A stretch of DNA of 64,000 nucleotides from assembly GCA_947561585.1 (NCBI GenBank), contig CANNZV010000932.1, positions 280,003-344,002 of the forward strand, given 5' to 3'. The translations under genes and the position numbers were made by a program. The notes under the pieces were generated by a model that was not told the DNA's origin, made no database searches, and saw only the letters and a program-made list of their open reading frames with translations. Of this stretch, positions 11,951 through 22,473 are shown piece after piece (the first letter of the stretch is position 1; each line of letters starts with the position of its first letter). Source of the DNA: Caprella mutica (Eukaryota; Arthropoda; Malacostraca; Amphipoda; Caprellidae).

Positions 11951-13066
11951 ACCAAAGTAATGAGGGGTTATTGGTCTTAGACACTGAGGGGTTATTGGTC
12001 TTAGACACTGAGGGGTTATTGGTCTTAGACACTGAGGGGTTATTGGTCTTAGAGACTGAGGGGTTATTGGTCTTAGAAACTGAAGGGTTATTGGTCTTAG
12101 AAACTGAGGGGTTATTGGTCTTAGAAACTGAGGGGTTATTGGTCTTAGAGACTGAGGGGTTATTGGTCTTAGAAACTGAGGGGTTATTGGTCTTAGAAAC
12201 TGAGGGGTTATAGGTCTTAGAAACTGAGGGGTTATTGGTCTTAGAAACTGAGGGGTTATTGGTCTTAGAGACTGAGGGGTTATTGGTCTTAGAAACTGAA
12301 GGGTTATTGGTCTTAGAAACTGAGGGGTTATTGGTCTTAGAAACTGAGGGGTTATTGGTCTTAGAAACTGAGGGGTTATTGGTCTTAGAAACTGAGGGGT
12401 TATTGGTCTTAGAAACTGAGGGGTTATTGGTCTTAGAAACTGAGGGGTTATTGGTCTTAGAAACTGAGGGGTTATTGGTCTTAGAAACTGAGGGGTTATT
12501 GGTCTTAGAAACTGAGGGGTTATTGGTCTTAGAAACTGAGGGGTTATTGGTCTAAGAAGCTGAGGGGTTATTGGTCTTAGAAACTGAGGAGTTATTGGTC
12601 TTAGAAACTGAGGGGTTATTGGTCTTAGAAACTGAGGGGTTATTGGTCTTAGAAACTGAGGGGTTATTGGTCTTAGAAACTGAGGGGTTATTGGTCTTAG
12701 AAACTGAGGGGTTATTGGTCTTAGAAACTGAGGGGTTATTGGTCTTAGAAACTGAGGAGTTATTGGTCTTAGAAACTGAGGGGTTATTGGTCTTAGAAAC
12801 TGAGGGGTTATTGGTCTTAGAAACTGAGGGGTTATTGGTCTTAGAAACTGAGGGGTTATTGGTCTTAGAAACTGAGGGGTTATTGGTCTTAGAAACTGAG
12901 GGGTTATTGGTCTTAGAAACTGAGGGGTTATTGGTCTTAGAAACTGAGGGGTTATTGGTCTTAGAAACTGAGGAGTTATTGGTCTTAGACACTGAGGGGT
13001 TATTGGTCTTAGAAACTGAGGGGCTATTGGTCTTAGACACTGAGGGGTTATTGGTCTTAGAAACTG
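11951..13066. repeat. 24-bp minisatellite, about 46 copies, open in frame on both strands
   Basis: TTGGTCTTAGAAACTGAGGG plus GTTA repeats every 24 bp. Since 24 is a multiple of three, one plus frame encodes repeated LLVLETEG and one minus frame repeated SVSKTNNP. The plus frame is broken at 12214 (TTGG to TAGG) and at 12553 (TTAG to TAAG), and the minus ORF is also limited to parts of the array. There is no promoter, splice or signal-peptide context. Edge copies use GACACTGAG or GAGACTGAG, while the centre is nearly uniform GAAACTGAG, as in arrays homogenised by unequal exchange. Confidence 0.95.
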
Positions 13067-14551
13067 ATGTAATTTGTCGCTATTGGTGTATAGTTATTTT
13101 TCTGCTAGATATAGCTACTGAATCAATCTAAAGTTAATTCCAAAGTTTTGCTACTCCATCTCTTTCCATAAACTTTGCTATGCAAATCCCCTTTCTTTGG
13201 TCTTTGTGCCAATAACGTAAGACTTCATCTGCATTGAATTGAGGCTAAAGTTGCGCTTATTCGACCGCAAAAGAATCCCCACCTCACGCAGAAGGGTTCA
13301 CCGTAATGCTGTGCAGCGTAACGAAACTATTGACAAATTGTGCCTTTATTCGGTGTGTTATTTTTACGAATGCTATCATTACAGAGGTCTTGTGAGCTCT
13401 CAAATTCCATGACAAAACCAACCTGCTTAGCAATTCAGATTTCAGATTCCTCTCATCAATAAAAATCACACCGAGGCGCTAATGGCGCTCAATGGTGGGT
13501 CATTAAATATTTCTATTGATCAAGATTGTGTACAAATTGATCAACAATCATGCCCTCTCTTGGATATGTTGAAGATGGAAATTGTGGTTTATGTGCTTGG
13601 CCAGATAAATAAAGTTTACTAAAAGAATAATTAGTTGACTATACAATTATGTTGGCTATGAAATTGAAGAAGTTTTAGTTTTGGTGGTCACTACCAATGT
13701 ATAGAACATACTAAATGGGTAATTCAAATAAGAACATGAAAAGAAACGTCAAATTTCAGATCACCTATAAATATTTTGATTAATATTTGAATTTTCTTTA
13801 AATGAATTATTTTCAAAACGTATGAATCTGAAATCCTTAACTGAAAACAAACATACATAGGTAACAATGATGATTAAGTTCCTGATTGGATGACACTAAT
13901 AAAATTATGTATCAAGCTGCTATGGTTCTCCGGTTCGAACAAACGCTCAAAGCTCATTGAAGACACAACTTTGGTGATAAAAATGTTGGCATTGCGCTAC
14001 TGGGACTCGTGAATGAGAAACAAAAACTAAAAATGCTAATTAACGAAATGAAGAAGACTGAGCCGTTTTCATTAGGTAGGCTGTGTTTTTGGAGAGAAAA
14101 TGGCACTCGACAGACAGCTTGTGTACCTACTTACAAATTAAGATCAACAGTCTTATTGTTTTGGTAGCGGCAGACCGTGTGTGCCTTGCGGTGGCAAATT
14201 AATTCCTAACTCACTAATCATATCGCACAGGAATTAAGTCAATAGACTTGGTAAACACTAAAGTAGCAAAGGAAAGAAAATTAAAATTTGTACAATTTTA
14301 GGTCTTAGTGCGAGAGATTGTTCATTCCCTAAATTTCATTATTTCACTTAATATTTTTTACCATGTTAATATGTATTTACTTTAATTAAATACACTAACG
14401 AATATATGTAGTACAATTCTTAAGATAAATAACGATAAGAACGTATAATTAAAGATATAACTGTAAAATGCAATAGTTTCCCATTTTAATATATCTGAAA
14501 GTTTTCTATGATTCATAGTTTGTGATAGAAAACGATAAGCCTAAAAAGTGA
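13067..14551. other. Unique spacer between two arrays
   Basis: A 61-codon minus ORF at 13284-13469 has no recognisable features. No transposon ends were seen. Confidence 0.4.
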
Positions 14552-16563
14552 TGCATTCATTGTCAAGACTCTTACTGTGGATGCATTGGCAAGACTCTTA
14601 CTGTGGATGAATTGTCAAGACTCTTACTGTGGATGCATTGCCAAGACTCTTGCTAAGGATGCATTGACAAGACTCTTACTGTGGATGCATTGGCAAGACT
14701 CTTACTTTGGATGCATTGCCAAGACTCTTACTTTGGATGCATTGGCAAGACTCTTACTGTGGATGCATTGGCAAGACTCTTACTGTGGATGCATTGTCAA
14801 GACTCTTACTGTGGATGCATTGCCAAGACTCTTGCTAGGGATGCATTGGCAAGACTCTTACTTTGGATGCATTGGCAAGACTCTTACTTTGGATGCATTA
14901 GCAAGACTCTTACTGTGGATGCATTGGCAGGACTCTTACTTTGGATGCATTGTCAAGACTCTTACTGTGGATGCATTGTCAAGACTTACTGTGGATGCAT
15001 TGTCAAGACTCTTACTGTGGATGCATTGGCAAGACTCTTACTGTGGATGCATTGTCAAGACTCTTACTGTGGATGCATTGTCAAGACTCTTACTGTGGAT
15101 GCATTGGCAAGACTCTTACTGTGGATGCATTGTCAAGACTCTTACTGTGGATGCATTGGCAAGACTCTTACTGTGGATGCATTGGCAAGACTCTTACTGT
15201 GGATGCATTGTCAAGACTCTTACTGTGGATGCATTGGCAAGACTCTTACTGTGGATGCATTGGCAAGACTCTTACTGTGGAAGCATTGTCAAGACTCTTA
15301 CTGTGGATGCATTGGCAAGACTCTTACTGTGGATGCATTGCCAAGACTCTTACTGTGGATGAATTGGCAAGTCTCTTACTGTGGATGCATTGCCAAGACT
15401 CTTACCGTGGATGCATTATCAAGTCTCTTACAGTGGATGCATTGCCAAGTCTCTTACTGTGGATGCATTGGCAAGTCTCTTACTGTGGATGCATTGTCAA
15501 GTCTCTTACTGTGGATGCATTGCCATGTCTCTTAGTGTGGATGCATTGTCAAGTCTCTTACTTTGGATGCATTGTCAAGTCTCTTACTGTGGATGCATTG
15601 TCAAGTCTCTTACTGTGGATGCATTGCCAAGTCTCTTACTATGGATGCATTGTCAAGTCTCTTACTGTGGATGCATTGCCAAGTCTCTCACTGTGGATGC
15701 ATTGCCAAGTCTCTTACTTTGGATGCATTATCAAGACTCTTACTTTGGATGCATTGCCATGTCTCTTAGTGTGGATGCATTGTCAAGTCTCTTACTGTGG
15801 ATGCATTGCCAAGTCTCTTACTTTGGATGCATTGTCAAGACTCTTACTGTGGATGCATTGCCAAGACTCTTACTTTGGATGCATTGCCATGTCTCTTAGT
15901 GTGGATGCATTGTCAAGTCTCTTACTGTGGATGCATTGCCAAGTCTCTTACTATGGATGCATTGTCAAGTCTCTTACTGTGGATGCATTGCCAAGTCTCT
16001 CACTGTGGATGCATTGCCAAGTCTCTTACTTTGGATGCATTATCAAGACTCTTACTTTGGATGCATTGCCATGTCTCTTAGTGTGGATGCATTGTCAAGT
16101 CTCTTACTGTGGATGCATTGCCAAGTCTCTTACTTTGGATGCATTGTCAAGACTCTTACTGTGGATGCATTGCCAAGACTCTTACTTTGGATGCATTGCC
16201 ATGTCTCTTAGTGTGGATGCATTGTCAAGTCTCTTACTTTGGATGCATTGTCAAGTCTCTTACTGTGGATGCATTGTCAAGTCTCTTACTGTGGATGCAT
16301 TGTCAAGACTCTTACTGTGGATGCATTGCCAAGTCTCTTACTGTGGATGCATTGCCAAGTCTCTTACTTTGGATGCATTGTCAAGACTCTTACTGTGGAT
16401 GAATTGCCAAGACTCTTACTTTGGATGCATTGCCATGTCTCTTACTGTGGATGCATTGCCAAGTCTCTTACTGTGAATGCATTGTCAAGTCTCTTACTGT
16501 GGATGCATTATGAAGACTCTTACTTTGGATGCATTATAAAGACTCTTACTGTGGATGCATTTC
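14552..16563. repeat. 26-bp minisatellite, about 77 copies
   Basis: GACTCTTACTGTGGATGCAT plus TGGCAA repeats every 26 bp over 2 kb. Because 26 is not a multiple of three, three units (78 bp) cycle through all frames and every plus frame stays open, which yields several overlapping ORFs of up to 511 codons. These are artefacts of the period. The proximal third mostly reads AAGACT and the distal part AAGTCT. A GCCATGTCTCTTAGTGTGG variant occurs at about 15521, 15755, 15885, 16067 and 16197. Confidence 0.95.
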
Positions 16564-17455
16564 TTCAGTTTTCCTTCACGCGTTTAAATTTACGCGGAGT
16601 TTGTTTTATCATTAGGAAAATGTTAGTTTACTCTGAGTAGCTTTCCGCCATCCATATTCATGAAGTGAGTTTGTCTTCGCCTCTGAAGTTCTTTGTACGG
16701 CTGATAATTATTCAAATTTCTCCCATTAAATTTCACTGAAGAGACTTGGTAAAAGTGAGAGAGAAGAACAATTCAAAGTGCAGTGGACTTTGCTTTTGGG
16801 TTCTATTGAAATTAGAAGTGATTTTTTTTCCTCTATTTATTTCTCCATTATATTGACAGTTATTTAATATTATTCTATGATTAAGGTATAAAACTGAACT
16901 AAATTAAGATTCGATAATTCTATTTTTTGATGAAATCGAATATCAATATTTCTGTTTTAATATTTAGTATTATGTGTGTTCTGGAATTAAAACTTCTTGG
17001 GAAGAGAATCTAAACTTTGAAGTAACAAATATTGATATATTTGGTTATAAATTAATTATCAATGAGATGATGAAGTGGAATGATTAAAGTGGGGAAAGAG
17101 AGAGGAGTGATTATAGTGGGGAAAGTAAGAGGAGTGGGAAAAATGAGAGGAGTGGGAAAAGTCAATTAAATTTGGGCAAATTTTTTATAATTGTCAAAAT
17201 ATATCCACGGTAATTCCTCTCACTATTTGGATTACTCAGAACTGTAACAGTGTGGTATTTACGTGTTCAATGGGAGACATTCAGTTTACGATAAATTCCA
17301 TAAAGTTGGATTCAAATTAGGATGTTTATTTTTAAATGTATACGCACATTTATTTTCAATTTAATATACCAAATTTGTTCTCAAATAAGTTTTAAATTTG
17401 ATTTTTTAGAGTTAGGGCAGCTACTGTAAAAGAATTAGATTTTTTTTATCACTTT
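16564..17455. other. Unique AT-rich spacer
   Basis: Only a short imperfect GTGGGAAA/GAGAGGAGTG purine repeat near 17090-17160 stands out. No ORF or element was recognised. Confidence 0.4.
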
Positions 17456-17911
17456 TTTAGTCTACTGGTCAATGGTCAGTCAGTCTGATGGTCAATGGTC
17501 AGTCAGTCTACTGGTCAATGGTCAGTCAGTCTACTGGTCAATGGTCAGTCAGTCTGCTGGTCAATGGTCAGTCAGTCTACTGGTCAATGGTCAGTCAGTC
17601 TACTGGTCAATGGTCAGTCAGTCTACTGGTCAATGGTCAGTCAGTCTACTGGTCAATGGTCAGTCAGTCTACTGGTCAATAGTCAGTCAGTCTACTGGTC
17701 AATAGTCAGTCAGTCTACTGGTCAATAGTCAGTCAGTCTACTGGTCAATAGTCAGTCAGTCTACTGGTCAATAGTCAGTCAGTCTACTGGTCAATAGTCA
17801 GTCAGTCTACTGGTCAATAGTCAGTCAGTCTACTGGTCAATAGTCAGTCAGTCTACTGGTCAATGGTCAGTCAGTCTACTGGTCAATAGTCAGTCAGTCT
17901 ACTGGTCAATG
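17456..17911. repeat. 23-bp minisatellite (CTACTGGTCAATGGTCAGTC), about 20 copies
   Basis: The 23-bp unit is CTACTGGTCAATGGTCAGTC plus AGT. The left half carries CAATGGTC and most of the right half CAATAGTC, a sharp switch near 17680 that marks two amplification blocks. Frames are open because no stop occurs in the GGT variant, which explains the 64-77 codon ORFs here. Confidence 0.95.
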
Positions 17912-18392
17912 CTCCTCTTCATCAGGATAAATATTTACAAAATCCACAAAGAAAATAGAGGTAAGGCGAGTGAGAGAGCTTATCTAAGCAAGAAGATATG
18001 ACAAACTATTTTTGTTCAGAAACAATTGAATCAGCACAAATAAAAAAACATTAATTTTAACAAAGGTTTCTATTTTAAGGCCTTAGAAAATTGAATAATT
18101 TTTAAAAATCATTTAGATTCATAATAATAAAAAAAATCCAAAACCTTTATATTATCAATGTTTTATTTTTTTTTTTCAGAAGCTCAAATAACGATCAATG
18201 ATTCCATTAATTCATCGTTATTCATGTTTGCTATAGTGTGTAAATTATAGTCAATTCCCAGCAGAAAGATATGATTCAATAAATAAATAATAATGCACAT
18301 TATTATCAATAGTAGTAATAAATAGGTTTGTGACCACACCCTGTGGACATCAATAGTGATTACTGGCATCATTTGGGAGTATTATAAGGTAC
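17912..18392. other. AT-rich spacer between the two 23-bp arrays
   Basis: It contains poly-A and poly-T runs and a 62-codon minus ORF (18184-18372) rich in Leu/Ile that looks like an AT-composition artefact. Confidence 0.4.
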
Positions 18393-18791
18393 CGGATATA
18401 GCCTACAGAACACTGGGATATAGCCTACAGAACACTGGGATATAGCCTACAGAACACTGGGATATAGCCTACAGAACACTGGGGTATAGCCTACAGAACA
18501 CTGGGATATAGCCTACAGAACTCTGGGATATAGCCTACAGAACACTGGGATATAGCCTACAGAACACTGGGATATAGCCTACAGAACACTGGGATATAGC
18601 ATACAGAACACTGGGATATAGCCTACAGAACACTGGGATATAGCCTACAGAACACTGGGATATAGCCTACAGAACACTGGGATATAGCCTACAGAACACT
18701 GGGATATAGCCTACAGAACACTGGGATATAGCCTACAGAACACTGGGATATAGCCTACAGAACACTGGGATATAGCCTACAGAACACTGGG
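18393..18791. repeat. 23-bp minisatellite (GATATAGCCTACAGAACACT), about 17 copies
   Basis: The unit is GATATAGCCTACAGAACACT plus GGG. The copies are almost identical, with single changes such as GGTATAG, GAACTCTG and AGCATACAG. It is unrelated in sequence to the 23-bp array 480 bp upstream despite having the same period. Confidence 0.95.
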
Positions 18792-20104
18792 CCAGGTAGA
18801 GAACCTTTTGGCACTGTGGAGTCAACTGTACTTTCAGAAGATAATAAGTATGATAAAAAATATATAATTATAGAGAGATATTGATATAATAATAAAATAT
18901 AATTAATCACAAATATTTACATAATTATTTCTTTTTTTTCTTAATTAAATTTACATAATTTATGCAAGCCAGACAGTCAATTAAAAGTTAGCAGAGAGAG
19001 AGAGAGAGAGAGAGAGGGATGTTTATCCAGTCTCAGCAGTAGGAATTGACTTAGCAATTGTTTGGCATTAACTTCCACTTTATTCTGTGTTTGATTACCT
19101 TTATTGACTTGTACTCTGATCTCTTTTAATTGCCACTCTTTTGTTTACATTTCATATTATGTTGTATATACATTCTGAGTGTCTTGTTACGATAAAATAA
19201 GATTCACAAAAATTAGCATAGTGACTGAATGTTAAATGTTCATATCACCCAATAGTAGTCTTTATAATATTGTGGACTATTAGTAGTCAGTTTAATAAAT
19301 TAGTCCATTTCTATAATCTATTATACTATAAGCTTTGCATCAAAACAATGAACATAGCGAAATGATTTCAAATAAGAAGATAAAAGTGATTGCTCCACAA
19401 TGCTACTTTAACTTCCATAAATTAGATCTAACTACACACTTCTAACCGATCATGCACAATAAATTACCCTCATGTGCATTAATTCTCCCCTGGAATACTG
19501 ACCCGATCTCACGCCTTTGCCCTCAAACCTGTTGTTTCTGCCTAATTTACGACACACACTGTTTCTATTTAGCCAATTTATTGTTTACAATTGTAGAGTA
19601 GAGTCATGAGTTTATGGCAGAGTTCACTGTACACAATATTGATTGGGAAATTGACCTGATTATTTCTCACAAAGATTGGTTCACGTTATTTTTTTTTGTG
19701 ATAAGTTCCATGAATAATAATATTGACTATGTTATGTTTTTAATGATTTTTTAATTCAAACAGAAGCAATGTATAATTGTATATAGAGCACTGATGAATA
19801 AATGTTCTATATGCAACTTACAATAAATCTCAAGTGCAATATTTGTTTACATTGTCACACCTGCATTTTAAAGCTGGTGATAAAATTGTTTATTTTGCAG
19901 ATGCATTCTCACAATAGCATCAAAGGTAGCATTTATGAGACAACATAAATAATACTCTAAGTTAATTAAAATTAACAACAAACATAAAGTTAGAGGCTTG
20001 AGTACATAGAGCAAGTCTCACTGTGTATATTTTAAATTAGTACATATTCCCAGAAGTCATTTTTATCAAATTGTTTGTTATTTTGTTGAAACCATTAGAC
20101 TTAG
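18792..20104. other. Unique AT-rich sequence with an (AG)n microsatellite
   Basis: A run of about 12 AG dinucleotides lies near 18992-19016. No ORF or transposon end was recognised elsewhere. Confidence 0.45.
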
Positions 20105-20190
20105 AAGGTTCTAGGAAATTTCGGTCTTGGAAAATTCGGTCTTGGAAAATTCGGTCTCGGAAAATTCGGTCTAGGAAAACTCGGTCACAG
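20105..20190. repeat. 15-bp tandem repeat, about 5 copies
   Basis: GGAAAATTCGGTCTT-type units follow one another, with the last bases varying (CTT, CTC, CTA, CAC). Confidence 0.85.
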
Positions 20191-20309
20191 TTTATAATGG
20201 TGTTATTTAAAAACGATAATAGAAAAAGTTAAAATAATTATTATGGCTACTAAAATGTGTAGTGTATTTATTGAAAGCGGATAACATCATTAACCATTTA
20301 AAATTCACA

Positions 20310-20640
20310 CTCGATTTTTCGACATTAATTTTTTTTTCATTTTCTGGACGAAACATGCAAAATGAAGGAATATGAAAAAAAAATTAAAAGTAGAATTATT
20401 TTTCGACACCTCGATATTTCGACATGTAATGAAGTAAACCAGAAATCGATTTTTCGACACCTCGATATTTCGACATAAACTAAAAATCGATTTTTCGACA
20501 CCTGGATTTTTCGACAGTAACCTCTCTATTTCGTCTGGAAATAATAGAAACCAGGAAACTATATTTTCACTCTTTGATTTTTCGACAAACTATGATATCC
20601 TCATTGTATCTGATGAGCTGTAGGTTTTAGATTAACTGGA
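20310..20640. repeat. Degenerate TTTCGACA-rich lead-in to the 99-bp satellite
   Basis: Motifs such as TCGATTTTTCGACACC and CTCGATATTTCGACAT recur irregularly. They match the CGATATTTCGACAC core of satellite subfamily B, so this is probably a decayed edge of the same satellite. Confidence 0.6.
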
Positions 20641-22231
20641 TATCGATATCTCGACACTAATAAGATGATATTTGGCTGATTATTTCTACATAAAATTTGA
20701 ACCTGTTACTGATGAACTAAATGTATTATATTAAATAGAGATCGATATCTCGACACTAATTAGATAAAATTTGGCTGGTAATTTCGACATAAAATTTGAA
20801 CCCGTAGCTGATGAACTGAATGTGTTAGATTAACTAGAGATCGATATCTCAACATTGATTAGATTATATTTGGCTGATTATTTCGACACAAACTTTGAAC
20901 CTGTTCCTGATGAGCTAAATGTGTTAGATTAATTAGAGATCGATATCTCAACATTGATTAGATCATTTTTGGCTGATTATTTCGACACAAACTTTGAACC
21001 TGTTCCTGATGAACTGAATGTGTTAGATTAACTAGAGATCGATATCTCAACATTGATTAGATTATATTTGGCTGATTATTTCGACACAAACTTTGAACCT
21101 GTTCCTGATGAACTGAATGTGTTAGATTAACTAGAGATCGATATCTCAACATTGATTAGATTATATTTGGCTGATTATTTCGACACAAACTTTGAACCTG
21201 TTCCTGATGAACTGAATGTGTTAGATTAACTAGAGATCGATATCTCAACATTGATTAGATTATATTTGGCTGATTATTTCGACACAAACTTTGAACCTGT
21301 TCCTGATGAGCTAAATGTGTTAGATTAATTAGAGATCGATATCTCAACATTGATTAGATCATATTTGGCTGATTATTTCGACACAAACTTTGAACCTGTT
21401 TCTGATGAGCTAAATGTGTTGGATTAATTAGAGATCGATATGTCAACATTGATTAGATCATATTTGGCTGATTATTTCGACACAAACTTTGAACCTGTTC
21501 CTGATGAGCTAAATGGGTTAGATTAACTAGAGATCGATATCTCAACATTGATTAGATCATATTTGGCTGATTATTTCGATACGAACTTTGAACCTGTTCC
21601 TGATGAGCTAAATGTGTTAGATTAACTAGAGATCGATATCTCAACATTGATTAGATTATATTTGGCTGATTATTTCGACACAAACTTTGAACCTGTTCCT
21701 GATGAGCTTAATGTGTTAGATTAACTAGAGATCGATATCTCAACATTGATTAGATCATATTTGGCTGATTATTTCGACACGAACTTTGAACCTGTTCCTG
21801 ATGAGCTAAATGTGTTAGATTAACTAGAGATCGATATCTCAACATTGATTAGATCATATTAGGCTGATTATTTCGACACAAACTTTGAACCTGTTCCTGA
21901 TGAGCTAAATGTGTTAGATTAATTAGAGATCGATATCTCAACATTGATTAGATCATATTTGGCTGATTATTTCGACACAAACTTTGAACCTGTTCCTGAT
22001 GAGCTAAATGTGTTAGATAAACTAGAGATCGATATCTCAACATTGATTAGATTATATTTGGCTGATTATTTCGACACAAACTTTGAACCTGTTCCTGATG
22101 AGCTAAATGTGTTAGATTAACTAGAGATCGATATCTCAACATTGATTAGATCATATATGGCTGATTATTTCGACACAAACTTTGAACCTGTTCCTGATGA
22201 GCTAAATGGGTTAGATTAACTAGAGATCGAT
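20641..22231 (+). repeat. 99-bp satellite subfamily A, about 16 copies
   Basis: GAGATCGATATCTCAACATT recurs every 99 bp (for example at 20837 and 20936). The rest of the unit contains TTTGGCTGATTATTTCGACA, CAAACTTTGAACCTGTTCC and TGATGAGCTAAATGTGTTAG. The first two units are divergent and keep ATCTCGACAC; later units are homogeneous with ATCTCAACATT. The array ends at a head-to-head junction near 22231 (GATCGATCGA), where inverted subfamily B begins. Confidence 0.95.
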
Positions 22232-22473
22232 CGAACAATCTTTTCATCGGCATTTGATCCGAAAGTATGTCGAAGTAATCAATCAAATATGATCTCATCA
22301 GTATCGAAATATCTACTTCCAATAAATCTGTAACAATCTGTTCATCAGAATTTGATCCGAAAATATGTCGAAATATTCAATCTAATATGATCTCATCAGT
22401 GTCGAAATATCTACTCCCAATAAATTTGAAATACTCTTTTCATTAGAATTTGATTCGACAGTATGTCAAAAAT
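22232..22473 (-). repeat. 98-bp satellite subfamily B, inverted, about 2.4 copies
   Basis: Read on the minus strand the units are GGAAGTAGATATTTCGACAC, TGATGAGATCATATTTGA, ATATTTCGACATACTTTCGG and so on. This aligns end to end with subfamily A (shared AGATCATATTTG, TATTTCGACA, CGATGA), so A and B are diverged forms of one satellite. Here B is in the opposite orientation to A. Confidence 0.85.

Noticed and set aside
12552..13040. 162-codon minus ORF of SVSKTNNP repeats
   Set aside because: It is the antisense reading of a 24-bp satellite and ends wherever a unit variant brings a stop.
14941..16476. 511-codon ORF with a 26-residue peptide repeat
   Set aside because: It follows from a 26-bp unit without stops; the other plus frames are equally open and there is no promoter, signal or splice context.
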